NCBI RefSeq assembly: GCF_004364585.1
Contig: NZ_SOAN01000003.1
Location: forward strand, 240,682-304,681
Length of the DNA: 64,000 bases
DNA from: Nesterenkonia aurantiaca
GTDB lineage: Bacteria > Actinomycetota > Actinomycetes > Actinomycetales > Micrococcaceae
Direction: 5' to 3'
Shown here: positions 25,763-34,476 of the stretch, piece after piece
Position numbering within the stretch: the stretch's first letter is position 1
Layout of the letters: each line of letters opens with the position of its first letter
Position numbers and translations under genes: made by a program
Notes under the pieces: generated by a model
Seen by the model: the letters and a program-made list of their open reading frames with translations, nothing else
Databases searched by the model: none
Told to the model about the DNA's origin: nothing

Positions 25763-27001
25763 ATGCAGGAATTCGAAGACTTCACCCAGTCGCCCAAGCT
25801 TCAGGACGTCCGGTACGACGTGCGTGGACCCATCGCCCAGGAGGCCGCCAGGCTGGAGCGCGAGGGACACGCGATCACCCGGCTGAACATCGGCAACCCC
25901 GCGCCCTTCGGCTTCGAGGCTCCGGACTCGATCCGGATGGCGATGATCAGCAACCTCCACGACGCGCAGGGCTATTCCGATTCCCAGGGCATCTATTCCG
26001 CCCGGATCGCGGTGGCCCAGTACTACCAGGCGCGCGGAATGACCGATGCCGACCCCGCAGACATCTATCTGGGCAACGGGGTCTCCGAGCTGATCTCGAT
26101 GGTGCTCCAGGCGCTGCTCGCCCCCGGGGACGAGGTGCTGATCCCCGCCCCGGACTACCCGCTGTGGACCGGCGCCACCACCCTGGCCGGCGGTCGGGCG
26201 GTGCACTACATCTGCGATGAGGACAACAGCTGGTGGCCGGACCCGGCCGAGATCGAGTCCAAGGTCACCGACCGCACCAAGGCCCTGGTGATCATCAATC
26301 CGAACAACCCCACCGGGGCGGTCTACCCGCGCGAGATCCTCGAGGCGATGGTGGACATCGCCCGGCGGCACAACCTGATGCTGCTCTCCGATGAGATCTA
26401 CGAGAACATCACCTTCGACGACGCCGAGATGATCAACGCCTGCACGCTCTCTGACGACGTCTTCACGATCACCTTCTCCGGGCTCTCCAAGACCTGGCGG
26501 GTGGCCGGCTTCCGTTCGGGCTGGATCTACGTCTCAGGACCCACCCATCGGGCGAAGAACTACATGGAGGGCCTGACCCTCCTGATGAACATGCGCATGT
26601 GCGCCAACGTCCCGGCCCAGCACGCCATCCAGGCCGCCCTGGGCGGGCACCAGTCGATCCAGGACCTGATCGACCCGGGCGGGCGGCTCTTCGAGCAGCG
26701 CGAGACCGCCTACCGGCTGCTCCGCGAGATCGAGGGGGTGCAGGTCCACCAGGCCGACGGCGCGCTGTATCTCTTCCCGCGGCTGGACCCAGAGATCTAT
26801 CCGATCGAGAACGACGAGAAGTTCGTCATCGAGCTGCTGCGCCAGCAGAAGATCCTGGTCTCCCACGGACGCGCCTTCAACTGGATCGACGACAACCATT
26901 TCCGGCTGGTCACCCTGCCCGGCGTGGAAGACCTCGAACACGCGATCGCCGGGATCGCCGAGTTCCTCGCGGACTACCGCGACGCCGCACTCCGCGCCTG
27001 A
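25763..27001 (+). CDS. alanine aminotransferase-like PLP enzyme, copy 2
   Basis: 412 residues, the same length as the preceding gene and alike over almost the whole length, so a tandem duplicate. It keeps the canonical NIGNPAPFG and the PLP lysine K243 in FSGLSKTWRVAG. The ATG at 25763 aligns with the start of copy 1 (MQEFEDFTQ against MEEFEDFTQ). An in-frame GTG at 25748 has the better ribosome site and is a possible alternative. Division of labour between the copies is not evident. Confidence 0.9.
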   Translation: MQEFEDFTQSPKLQDVRYDVRGPIAQEAARLEREGHAITRLNIGNPAPFGFEAPDSIRMAMISNLHDAQGYSDSQGIYSARIAVAQYYQARGMTDADPADIYLGNGVSELISMVLQALLAPGDEVLIPAPDYPLWTGATTLAGGRAVHYICDEDNSWWPDPAEIESKVTDRTKALVIINPNNPTGAVYPREILEAMVDIARRHNLMLLSDEIYENITFDDAEMINACTLSDDVFTITFSGLSKTWRVAGFRSGWIYVSGPTHRAKNYMEGLTLLMNMRMCANVPAQHAIQAALGGHQSIQDLIDPGGRLFEQRETAYRLLREIEGVQVHQADGALYLFPRLDPEIYPIENDEKFVIELLRQQKILVSHGRAFNWIDDNHFRLVTLPGVEDLEHAIAGIAEFLADYRDAALRA

Positions 27002-27074
27002 GGCGTCCCGCCGGGGCCTGCACCCCGGGTCTTGAATTGGAGCAGGTCTCTGTGGTCTGGAACGCTCTGGCCTC

Positions 27075-28275
27075 ATGGAGACCAAGGCGAGGCCAGCGGA
27101 ACGGACGCGGCTGCTGAGCCGACGTCGTGTGGGCCTGGTGCTGGGCCGGCGCTCTTCGCGCTGTTCTACTTCGTCCCGGTGACCACCGGTCTCGACGACG
27201 CTCCCAGGGCCGTGCTCGCGGTGACGCTGGGGGTCGCCTCCTGGTGGATCACCGAGGCGCTGCCGACCCCGGCGACCTCGCTGCCCCCGCTCTTCTCGCT
27301 GCCGATGACCGGCGGGACGGACGAAGAGACGGCCGCGGTGGCCTATGCGAACCCGATCGTCTTCATGTACATGGGCGGCTTCACCATCGCCCTCGCGGTC
27401 CAACAGTGGAACCTGCACAGGCGGATCGCGATGACCATCATCCGGATGGTCGGCACGAAGGGCAACCGCCTGGTGCTCAGAGTGATCCTCGCGACCGCTG
27501 GATTGTCGATGTGGATCTCCAACGCGGTCACAGCTCTTCCGGCTCGTCTCCCAGGCTGAGATCTCACCAGACTTCGCCCGGGACCAGCTGCGGGTGCTGG
27601 GTCCGATGTACTACGAGGAGAAGACGGTGCTGGCCATCTTCGTGTTTGTCGGCGCGATGTGGATGACCGTCGGATTCATCCCCGAGGAAAGGGGGGATCC
27701 CGCTCACGGACACGACGATCTCCATGATCGGTGCCACCGCGATGTTCCTGCTGCGCGCTCGGGCCACCGACGAGGACGGCAAGCGCGGCGGAAGCCTGGT
27801 CCGGAAGGACATGCCGGCCCTGCCCGGGGGCATCCTGCTGCTGTTCGGAGGTGGGCTCTCGCTCGCGGCGGCCTTCGACGACTCCGACCTCACCCCGTGG
27901 TTCGGTGGGATCCTCGGTGGGCTCGACGTGTTGCCCTACGTCCTCATCGTGGTCGTGCTGGGAGCGATCGTGCTCTTCATGACCGAGGTGATGTCCAATA
28001 CCGCGGTCTCGAACATGCTGATCCCGGTCAGCGTGGGGCTCGCCCTGGGCATGGGAGTGGATCCCTTCGCGATCATGGCGCTGGTCGCGCTGACCTCCAG
28101 CTGCGCATTCATGCTTCCGATCTCCACTCCTCCCAACGCCGCCGTGTTCTCCTCCGAGTCCTTGGACATGGATGACATGGCCAAGGCCGGCTTCTGGATG
28201 AACATCATCGCGCTGAGCCTGATCTCGGTCTTCATCCTGGTGTGGCAGCCGATCGTCCTTGCCAGCGGCGTCTGA
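27075..28275 (+). pseudogene. DASS (SLC13) transporter pseudogene
   Basis: Parts of a divalent anion:Na+ symporter like the intact one at 34477 are spread over three frames. METKARPAER... opens in one frame. Around 27147-27151 it must drop a base to continue as PALFALFYFVPVTTG. Near 27536-27541 about 130 residues are missing, between SMWISNAVTAL and RDQLRVLGPMYYEEK. At the G6 run (27691-27696) one extra G shifts frame again, to GIPLTDTTISMIG. The first membrane spans and the C-terminal SNT-type motif (VMSNTAVSNM) and PISTPPNAA remain, but no intact transporter can be made. Three independent lesions make sequencing error alone unlikely. Confidence 0.85.
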
Positions 28276-28296
28276 TCGGGAGCTTCGAGCGCTGGA

Positions 28297-28572
28297 CTAG
28301 CTGTCCTCGGTCAGCTCCGCGCGGACTTCCTCCAGGCGGGTCCTGGCGCCGTCGAGCCACCGTTCGCACCGGTCGGCCAGCGCCTCGCCGCGCTGCCACA
28401 GGGCCAGTGACTCCTCCAGCGGAGCGCCGCCGGTCTCGAGCTTGGTCACCACAGAGATCAGCTCCTCCCGGGCTCGCTCATAGCTCATCGTCTCGATGTC
28501 CTCGGTCTGCGCGGTGCTGAACTCGGTGGACCTCGCGGTCGAGGCCTCGGTGCTGCTGGCGTTCTCGGTCAT
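28297..28572 (-). CDS. xseB: exodeoxyribonuclease VII small subunit
   Basis: 91 residues. After a Ser/Thr-rich N-terminal tail of about 28 residues comes the helical hairpin typical of XseB (YERAREELISVVTKLETGGAPLEES, then LWQRGEALADRCERWL). It assembles with XseA to degrade single-stranded DNA. It starts 11 bases after the xseA stop, with an AGAGGCAG site. Confidence 0.93.
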   Translation of the reverse strand: MTENASSTEASTARSTEFSTAQTEDIETMSYERAREELISVVTKLETGGAPLEESLALWQRGEALADRCERWLDGARTRLEEVRAELTEDS

Positions 28573-28583
28573 GGAGCTGCCTC

Positions 28584-29915
28584 TCAGTTCTGGGTCTGTG
28601 CGGTCTGTGCAGTCTTCGGAGTCCGTGCGGACTCTTCGGTCTGCGTCCCGGGCTCGGCGGGAGCGGATCTGCGGTCCTTGGGGTAGATCTCCTCGGCACG
28701 GGCGGTGAGCTCCCCGGAGGCGACCATGATGCTCAGCTGATCCCCGATCGCCACGGTGCCGGCGTCGCGCAGAACGTCCCAGCCGGCCTGGCCCCGGGTC
28801 TGCACCACGGCGTAGCCGCGGTCCAGGGTGGACTGAGGGGAGAGTGACCGGACCCTCGCCCGGGTCTGGGCGACCCAGTCTGTGCCGCGGCGCACCGCAG
28901 TCTCCATACCGAAGAGCGCCCGACGACGCAGCATCAGCAGCTCCTGGGCGCGACCGGTGATCATGTCCTGCGGCTGGGCCAGCACCGGCCGGGAGCGCAG
29001 CGTGGTCAGCCATTCGGACTCCCGGCCGATGAGCCGTTCGACTCCGGCCGACATGCGTGCCCGGGCGTGGGTGAGCGCCTCGCGTTCCTGGGCCTCATCG
29101 GGAACCAGCAGCTTCGCGGCGCCGGTCGGAGTGGAGGCGCGCATGTCGGCGACCTCGTCGAGCAGCGGGCGGTCCGCCTCGTGCCCGATGGCCGAGACCA
29201 CCGGGGTATGGGCCGCGGCCACGGCGCGGATCAGTCGCTCGTCGGAGAAGGGCAGCACCACCTCCTCCAGGGCGCCGCCGCCGCGGGCGATCACGATCAC
29301 CTCCACGGCCGGGTCGGCGTCGAGCTCCGTCAATGCCGCGGTGACCTCCGCGGGTGCGCTGGGCCCCTGGGTCGCGACCTCTCGGATCTCGAACTGCGCG
29401 GCGGCCCAGCGGGCATGGGTGTTGCGCAGGATGTCCTTCAAGGCGTCGGAGTTCCGGCCGGTGATCAGTCCGATCCGCAGCGGCAGCACCGGCAGCGGCT
29501 GCTTCCGGTCCACCCGGAAGAGGCCCTCGGCGGCCAGGCGCTGCTTGAGCTGCTCGATCCTCGCCAGCAGGTCACCGAGCCCGACCGGCTTCATCTGCTG
29601 GGCCACCAGCGAGAGCCGACCGGACTTTTCATACAGGTTCGGCTTGACCAGTGCCACCACCCGGGACCCCGGCTGCACGGTGCCGTTGAGGCTCCCGGCC
29701 ACGCCGCGCCAGGCCACCGTGGAGAACGAGACCTCCTGCTCCAGGTCCCGCAGGGTCATCCAGGCGTTGCCGTTGCGCAGGTTGAACTCCACCAGCTGGC
29801 CCTCGACCCAGGTGGGCGGTGCCGCTTCGATATGGGCCTTGAGCTTCCCGGAGTAGGTGCTCAGCGCCCAGGGGGTCTCTGCCGAGGTGTCCTGCGCCTG
29901 TGCCGGCTCGCTCAT
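28584..29915 (-). CDS. xseA: exodeoxyribonuclease VII large subunit
   Basis: 443 residues: N-terminal OB fold (WVEGQLVEFNLRNGNAWMTLRD, residues about 35-125), then the catalytic domain with GLITGRNSDALKDIL, the GGGALEEVVLPFSDERLIRA block and SAIGHEADRPLLDEVADMRASTPTGAA. A coiled-coil region and the C-terminal LDRGYAVVQ segment follow. ExoVII cleaves single-stranded DNA in both directions during mismatch repair and lesion bypass. It is upstream of xseB in one operon. Confidence 0.95.
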   Translation of the reverse strand: MSEPAQAQDTSAETPWALSTYSGKLKAHIEAAPPTWVEGQLVEFNLRNGNAWMTLRDLEQEVSFSTVAWRGVAGSLNGTVQPGSRVVALVKPNLYEKSGRLSLVAQQMKPVGLGDLLARIEQLKQRLAAEGLFRVDRKQPLPVLPLRIGLITGRNSDALKDILRNTHARWAAAQFEIREVATQGPSAPAEVTAALTELDADPAVEVIVIARGGGALEEVVLPFSDERLIRAVAAAHTPVVSAIGHEADRPLLDEVADMRASTPTGAAKLLVPDEAQEREALTHARARMSAGVERLIGRESEWLTTLRSRPVLAQPQDMITGRAQELLMLRRRALFGMETAVRRGTDWVAQTRARVRSLSPQSTLDRGYAVVQTRGQAGWDVLRDAGTVAIGDQLSIMVASGELTARAEEIYPKDRRSAPAEPGTQTEESARTPKTAQTAQTQN

Positions 29916-30009
29916 GTTCTGCCCTTGATCTTCGACGGTCTCACGGAAGGTTCGCTATGGTGCATACAGCCTATGCCACCCCCTTGACATGGCTGAAGGA
30001 GTTATCCAC

Positions 30010-30978
30010 ATGCGCCAGGCGCTCAGTGTCCTCTCGCTGCTGCTGGCCGCGGTGCTGGCGGCAGCGTCCCTGGCCGGGTTCCAGATCAACCAGCTGCTGC
30101 GCGAGGAGGAGCCGATCGCGCAGATCGCCGGTGAGCTGCCTGCGCAGCAGGGGTTCAGCGAGCTGGTCTCCGAGACGCTGCTGGACCGTCTGGAGTCCGA
30201 GCTGCCCGGAGGGGTGTCGGATCTGCTTGGTGACCGGGCCGACTCCGCGGTGGATTCCCTCGTGGCCTCGATGCTGGAGAACGAGGAGGTCGACGCGGCC
30301 TGGAACGAGACCCTGCAGGGCACCCGGGCGGACTACACCGCGCAGCTGGAGGCCATGTTCGATCAGGGCACCACCGGAGACGCCAGCGACCTCGACCTCG
30401 CCGTGGACCTGAGCCCGATGGCGGAGGCGATGACCGGGCCGCTGCGCGAGGGCCTGGACTCCGCGCTGGGCTGGCTGCCGTTCCTGGACACCTCCAGCTT
30501 CGAGTTCCTCGCCCCCGAGCTGGTGGTCGACATCGAGGCCAGCACGGGAGAGGACGCCGATCCCTACACCTGGGCGCTGCTGGTCGAGCTCAGCAAGCAC
30601 TGGCTGGTGCTCGCCGTGCTGTCCGGGATCATGGTCGCGGTCGGACTGCTGCTGGGGCCGGGTCGCAGCCGATGGGTGGCGCTGACCCTCGGCGGCCTGC
30701 TCGGCCTGGGGCTTGGGCTCTGGGTCGCACTCACCGTCGCCGCGCCGGAGTTCGGCGCGGTCTCCGATGCGGCCACTCAATCCCTGGTGGAGCATCTCGA
30801 GAGCCAGATCACCGCCTGGGCCCAGCCGGCCTGGTGGATCTTCAGCGGTGCGGCGGGCGCCGCCGTCGTCCTCGGGCTGCTGGGCAGCGCGGCGGCCGGC
30901 AGCGGAGCCTCGCGCGGCCGGCGAGATGCCGGCGTCAACCAGGGACACGGTGTGACGGCTCCAGGCACCCGCCGGTAG
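30010..30978 (+). CDS. membrane protein of unknown function
   Basis: 322 residues. The ATG at 30010 is chosen for its AAGGAG site nine bases before. One N-terminal helix (about 5-25) precedes an extracytoplasmic domain of about 165 residues with many acidic residues. Three or so helices follow (about 200-290) and a short basic Gly/Ser-rich tail. The arrangement suggests an envelope protein, but I do not recognise a family. It lies between divergent xseAB and ispH; its stop codon TAG is the first three bases of the ispH -10 box. Confidence 0.6.
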   Translation: MRQALSVLSLLLAAVLAAASLAGFQINQLLREEEPIAQIAGELPAQQGFSELVSETLLDRLESELPGGVSDLLGDRADSAVDSLVASMLENEEVDAAWNETLQGTRADYTAQLEAMFDQGTTGDASDLDLAVDLSPMAEAMTGPLREGLDSALGWLPFLDTSSFEFLAPELVVDIEASTGEDADPYTWALLVELSKHWLVLAVLSGIMVAVGLLLGPGRSRWVALTLGGLLGLGLGLWVALTVAAPEFGAVSDAATQSLVEHLESQITAWAQPAWWIFSGAAGAAVVLGLLGSAAAGSGASRGRRDAGVNQGHGVTAPGTRR

Positions 30979-30981
30979 ACT
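30976..30981 (+). promoter_or_regulatory. -10 box of ispH overlapping the upstream stop codon
   Basis: TAGACT, six bases before the ispH ATG at 30988, leaderless. Its TAG is also the stop of the upstream gene. Confidence 0.5.
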
Positions 30982-30987
30982 CGGGGC

Positions 30988-32112
30988 ATGACTTCCACTG
31001 CCACCGCCCCCGACGCTCCGGCCCGGCGACAGCACATCGCGGTCCCCATGCCGATGGTGCCCCGCAGGCGCCGCAGTCCCGAGGAGGTGGCCGCAGAGTC
31101 CACGTTCACCGGTCCGCGCAAGGTGCTGCTCGCGGCACCGCGCGGCTACTGTGCCGGCGTGGACCGTGCGGTCGTCGCCGTGGAGAAGGCCCTGGAGACC
31201 TACGGCGCCCCGGTCTACGTGCGCAAGGAGATCGTGCACAACCGTCACGTGGTGGAGACCCTGCAGGAGAAGGGTGTGATCTTCGTCGAGGAGGCCGATG
31301 AGGTGCCCGAGGGCGCGCTGCTCGTCTTCTCGGCCCACGGCGTCTCCCCGGCGGTCAAGGACCTGGCCGAGAGCCGGAGTCTGCAGACCATTGACGCGAC
31401 CTGCCCGCTGGTCACCAAGGTCCACCGCGAGGCCGTGCGCTTCACCCGGGACGACTACGAGATCCTGCTGATCGGCCACGAAGGCCACGAAGAGGTCGAG
31501 GGCACCTACGGCGAGGCCCCGGACAACATCACGATCGTCAACGGTCCCTGGGAGGTCGATGACCTCCAGGTGCGCAACCCCGAGCAGCTGATCTGGCTCT
31601 CCCAGACCACGCTTTCGGTGGACGAGACCATGGAGACCGTGCAGAAGCTGCGCGAGCGCTTCCCGAAGCTGCAGGATCCGCCCTCGGATGACATCTGCTA
31701 CGCCACTTCCAACCGGCAGGCGGCGATCAAGAAGGTCGCCCCGCAGTCGGACCTGGTGATCGTGGTGGGCTCGGAGAACTCCTCGAACTCGGTGCGGCTC
31801 AAAGAGGTCGCCAAGGAGTACGGGGCTGCCCGGGCCGAGCGCGTGGACTACGCCAACCAGGTCGATGAGGCCTGGTTCCAGGAGGCCGCGACCATCGGGG
31901 TCACCTCCGGAGCCTCGGTCCCCGAGGTGCTGGTCGACGACGTGCTGCGGCTGCTCGCCGACTATGGCTACGGCAAGGTCGAAGAGGTCGTCACCGCCGA
32001 GGAGGACATCGTGTTCTCGCTGCCCAAGGAGATCCGCAAGGCGCTCACCCAGGCCGGGCACGACGACGTCGGCGTCGGCGGCCGCAAGCGCAGCGCCTGC
32101 TCCACCTCCTGA
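30988..32112 (+). CDS. ispH: 4-hydroxy-3-methylbut-2-enyl diphosphate reductase
   Basis: 374 residues with a 40-residue N-terminal extension common in actinobacteria. IspH makes IPP and DMAPP, the last step of the MEP isoprenoid pathway, with an Fe-S cluster. The three cluster cysteines are in [21 protein letters not shown] and [11 protein letters not shown]; the substrate residues FSAHGVSP and [10 protein letters not shown] are present. Isoprenoid supply links it to the UbiA/CrtI pair elsewhere in the window. Confidence 0.96.
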   Translation: MTSTATAPDAPARRQHIAVPMPMVPRRRRSPEEVAAESTFTGPRKVLLAAPRGYCAGVDRAVVAVEKALETYGAPVYVRKEIVHNRHVVETLQEKGVIFVEEADEVPEGALLVFSAHGVSPAVKDLAESRSLQTIDATCPLVTKVHREAVRFTRDDYEILLIGHEGHEEVEGTYGEAPDNITIVNGPWEVDDLQVRNPEQLIWLSQTTLSVDETMETVQKLRERFPKLQDPPSDDICYATSNRQAAIKKVAPQSDLVIVVGSENSSNSVRLKEVAKEYGAARAERVDYANQVDEAWFQEAATIGVTSGASVPEVLVDDVLRLLADYGYGKVEEVVTAEEDIVFSLPKEIRKALTQAGHDDVGVGGRKRSACSTS

Positions 32113-32192
32113 GCTCCACAGGGCCCCGGGGTTCTGAGTCCCGGGTCCGGGGTACCCGTCTGCCGGTCTGCTTCTAGCGCCCCGCCCACGTT

Positions 32193-32264
32193 TGTCGCAT
32201 CTCTATGCCCTGTCCCATCGCTATGTCCGTGCATAGCGATGGGACATGGCATACAGATGCGACA
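32193..32264. repeat. 72-bp imperfect palindrome
   Basis: Arms 32193-32225 and 32232-32264 are 33 bases each, complementary except for two mismatches, around a six-base centre (TCCGTG). There is no T-run after it. It lies about 80 bases after ispH and 140 before the TSUP gene. It could act as a terminator hairpin for ispH or be a mobile palindromic element. Confidence 0.85.
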
Positions 32265-32266
32265 GT

Positions 32267-32341
32267 TGCGCGCAGCGGGGGTCGGGCCGGGCGCGCGCAG
32301 CGGGTGCCGGGCCGGGCGCGCGCAGCGGGGGCCGGGCCGGG
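32267..32341 (+). repeat. 25-bp tandem repeat, three copies
   Basis: Three nearly identical 25-base units (32267-32291, 32292-32316, 32317-32341) with the core GCGCGCAGCGGG followed by CCGGGCCGGG. They start directly after the palindrome. Confidence 0.85.
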
Positions 32342-32391
32342 CGCCGAACCGGGCGAGGGTGCTCGCGATTTGGGCATGACCTGGGCTGACA

Positions 32392-32397
32392 TACGAT
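32392..32397 (+). promoter_or_regulatory. -10 box of the TSUP gene
   Basis: TACGAT, six bases before the ATG at 32404; leaderless arrangement. A weak -35 (TTGGGC at 32370) lies 16 bases upstream. Confidence 0.45.
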
Positions 32398-32403
32398 GAG
32401 TCC

Positions 32404-33168
32404 ATGACGGTGCTGGGCATGACTGCGGTGATCGCGGCCGCGGTGTTGATCGGCACCATCCTGCAACGGGTCTCTGGGACCGGGGTGGGCCTGGTGGTCG
32501 CCCCGGTGCTCTCGATACTGCTCGGCCCGGCCTTCGGCGTGCTGATCACCAACATGACCACCTTCGTCTCCGGTGGCCTGATCATGATCGCGGTCTGGTC
32601 CCATGTCGACTGGCGGCGCTTCTGGCTGATCGTGCCCGCCGCGGTGGTCGGCGCGATCCCCGGCGCCTGGGTGGTCGGACAGCTCAGCGCCGGCTGGCTC
32701 TCGATCATCGTCGGCGCGATCGTGGTCTTCGCCCTGCTGGTGACCTTCGCCCTGCCGAGGCTGCCACATCTGCCCGGCCGCGGAGCAGGGCTCGTCGCCG
32801 GGCTGCTCGGCGGGTTCTTCAACACCACCTCCGGCGTCGCCGGACCGGTGATGGTCATCTACTCCCGCGTCTCGCGCTGGGAACATCGCAGCTTCGCCGC
32901 CACCCTGCAGCCGATCTTCATGACCATGGGCGCGGTCTCGGTGATCACCAAGCTGCTGATGGGCTCGGTGCAGGTCAACGGCCAGGCCGGGCCGCCGCTG
33001 GGCTGGCTGTTCCCGGTGATCGTGGTGACCGTGATCGCCGGCATCCTGCTCGGCACCCAGCTGGCGAAACGCGTGTCCATACCCACCGCCAGGACGCTGG
33101 CGATGACGCTCGCAGGACTCGGTGGAGCAGGTGCGATCCTCCGCGGCACCATGGACGTCCTGGCGTGA
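32404..33168 (+). CDS. TSUP (TauE/SafE) family permease
   Basis: 254 residues, about seven or eight membrane spans in two similar halves. The first half has VSGTGVGLVVAPVLSILLGP and the second LVAGLLGGFFNTTSGVAGP, the paired motif of sulfite/organosulfonate exporters. The transported anion is not known. It overlaps the MFS gene that follows by four bases (GTGA), so the two form an operon. Confidence 0.87.
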   Translation: MTVLGMTAVIAAAVLIGTILQRVSGTGVGLVVAPVLSILLGPAFGVLITNMTTFVSGGLIMIAVWSHVDWRRFWLIVPAAVVGAIPGAWVVGQLSAGWLSIIVGAIVVFALLVTFALPRLPHLPGRGAGLVAGLLGGFFNTTSGVAGPVMVIYSRVSRWEHRSFAATLQPIFMTMGAVSVITKLLMGSVQVNGQAGPPLGWLFPVIVVTVIAGILLGTQLAKRVSIPTARTLAMTLAGLGGAGAILRGTMDVLA

Positions 33169-34352
33169 CGGCGCAGAGCGCGCACAGCCGCCGGCTGCTG
33201 ATCGCGCTGTTCTTCATCGGGGTGGCCACCTTCGCCCAGCTCTACTCGCCCCAGGGGCTGCTGCCGCTGATCGCGGCGGAGCAGGAGGTCTCCGCAGACC
33301 GGGCCGCGCTGATGATCTCCACCGCCACCCTCGGGCTCGCCCTCGGCGTGATCCCCTGGTCCTATATCGGCGACGCCCACGGGCGGAAGAAGGCGATGAT
33401 CTGGGCGATCAGCCTCGCCTGCTTCTTCGGCCTCCTGGCGGTGCTGATGCCCGCGCTGTTCGTCAGCCAGGGCTTCGAGCTCGCTCTGGTGATGCGCTTC
33501 ATCGAGGGGTTCATGCTGGGCGGTGTCCCGGCACTGGCCGTGGCATATCTCAACGAGGAGGTCAGCCCGAAGATCGCAGTGGCTGCGGCCGGCACCTACA
33601 TCTCCGGGACCTCACTGGGCGGACTGACCGGGCGCATCGTGGCGGCCCCGGTGGGGGAGCAGCTCGGGTGGAAGATCGGGATGCTCACCGTCACGGTCAT
33701 CGCCGTGGCCTGCGTCCTGGTGTTCCTGCGGTTGGCGCCCACTGCGCTGAACTTCACCCCGCGTCGGACCCGGTGGCGGGCGATCGTGCCGGCACTGACC
33801 GGGAACCTGCGCTCACCGACCCTGTGGACCCTCTACCTGCAGGGCTTCCTCACCATGGGCGGGTTCGTGGCGATGTACAACTTCCTGGGCTTCCACCTCT
33901 CCGCGCCGCCGTATTCGATCCCGCTGTGGATCGCCTCTTTCGTCTTCCTCGCCTACCTCGCCGGAACCTGGTCCTCACCGCGCGCCGGGCGACTGGCGGC
34001 CCGCTACTCGCGCAAACCGGTGCTGCTGGCGGGCAACCTGATCATGATCGCCGGCGTCGCCCTGACCCTGGTGCCGCACCTGTGGGTGATCATCCTGGGC
34101 ACGGTGGTGCTCACCGCGGGGTTCTTCGCCGCCCACGCGGTGGCCTCGGGCTGGGTGGGAGCGGCGGCGACGGCGGGCCGCGCCCAGTCGGCCTCGCTGT
34201 ACAACCTCGGCTACTACGGCGGCTCCTCGCTCTTCGGCTACCTCGGCGGCACCGCGCTCAACGCCGCGGGCTGGTCCGGGACGGTGCTGATGGTGCTCGG
34301 GCTCGCCGGAATCGCGACCGTGCTGGCCGCCGTCGTCCTGCCCAAGGACTGA
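33165..34352 (+). CDS. MFS transporter, YnfM-like
   Basis: 395 residues, twelve membrane spans. Between spans 2 and 3 it has the MFS loop motif (GDAHGRKKAM). The N-terminal QLYSPQGLLPLIAAE segment is typical of the YnfM/arabinose-efflux-like branch (DHA1). It probably exports a small metabolite or drug; the substrate is unknown. The GTG start shares bases with the TSUP stop. Confidence 0.85.
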   Translation: MTAQSAHSRRLLIALFFIGVATFAQLYSPQGLLPLIAAEQEVSADRAALMISTATLGLALGVIPWSYIGDAHGRKKAMIWAISLACFFGLLAVLMPALFVSQGFELALVMRFIEGFMLGGVPALAVAYLNEEVSPKIAVAAAGTYISGTSLGGLTGRIVAAPVGEQLGWKIGMLTVTVIAVACVLVFLRLAPTALNFTPRRTRWRAIVPALTGNLRSPTLWTLYLQGFLTMGGFVAMYNFLGFHLSAPPYSIPLWIASFVFLAYLAGTWSSPRAGRLAARYSRKPVLLAGNLIMIAGVALTLVPHLWVIILGTVVLTAGFFAAHAVASGWVGAAATAGRAQSASLYNLGYYGGSSLFGYLGGTALNAAGWSGTVLMVLGLAGIATVLAAVVLPKD

Positions 34353-34476
34353 ACGCACCGTCCCTCGCGCCCTCGTTTCGGTTGTAGCTGGCAACTTATC
34401 GCGGGGCCCCGTAGACTCTGTGAGCCCTATCACCCGGTAGCGCAGAATCCCATACCGCACCAGCAGGAGTACGGCA

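Noticed and set aside
32267..32341. CRISPR-like array
   Set aside because: The 25-base units are directly adjacent with no spacers and no cas gene is in the window.
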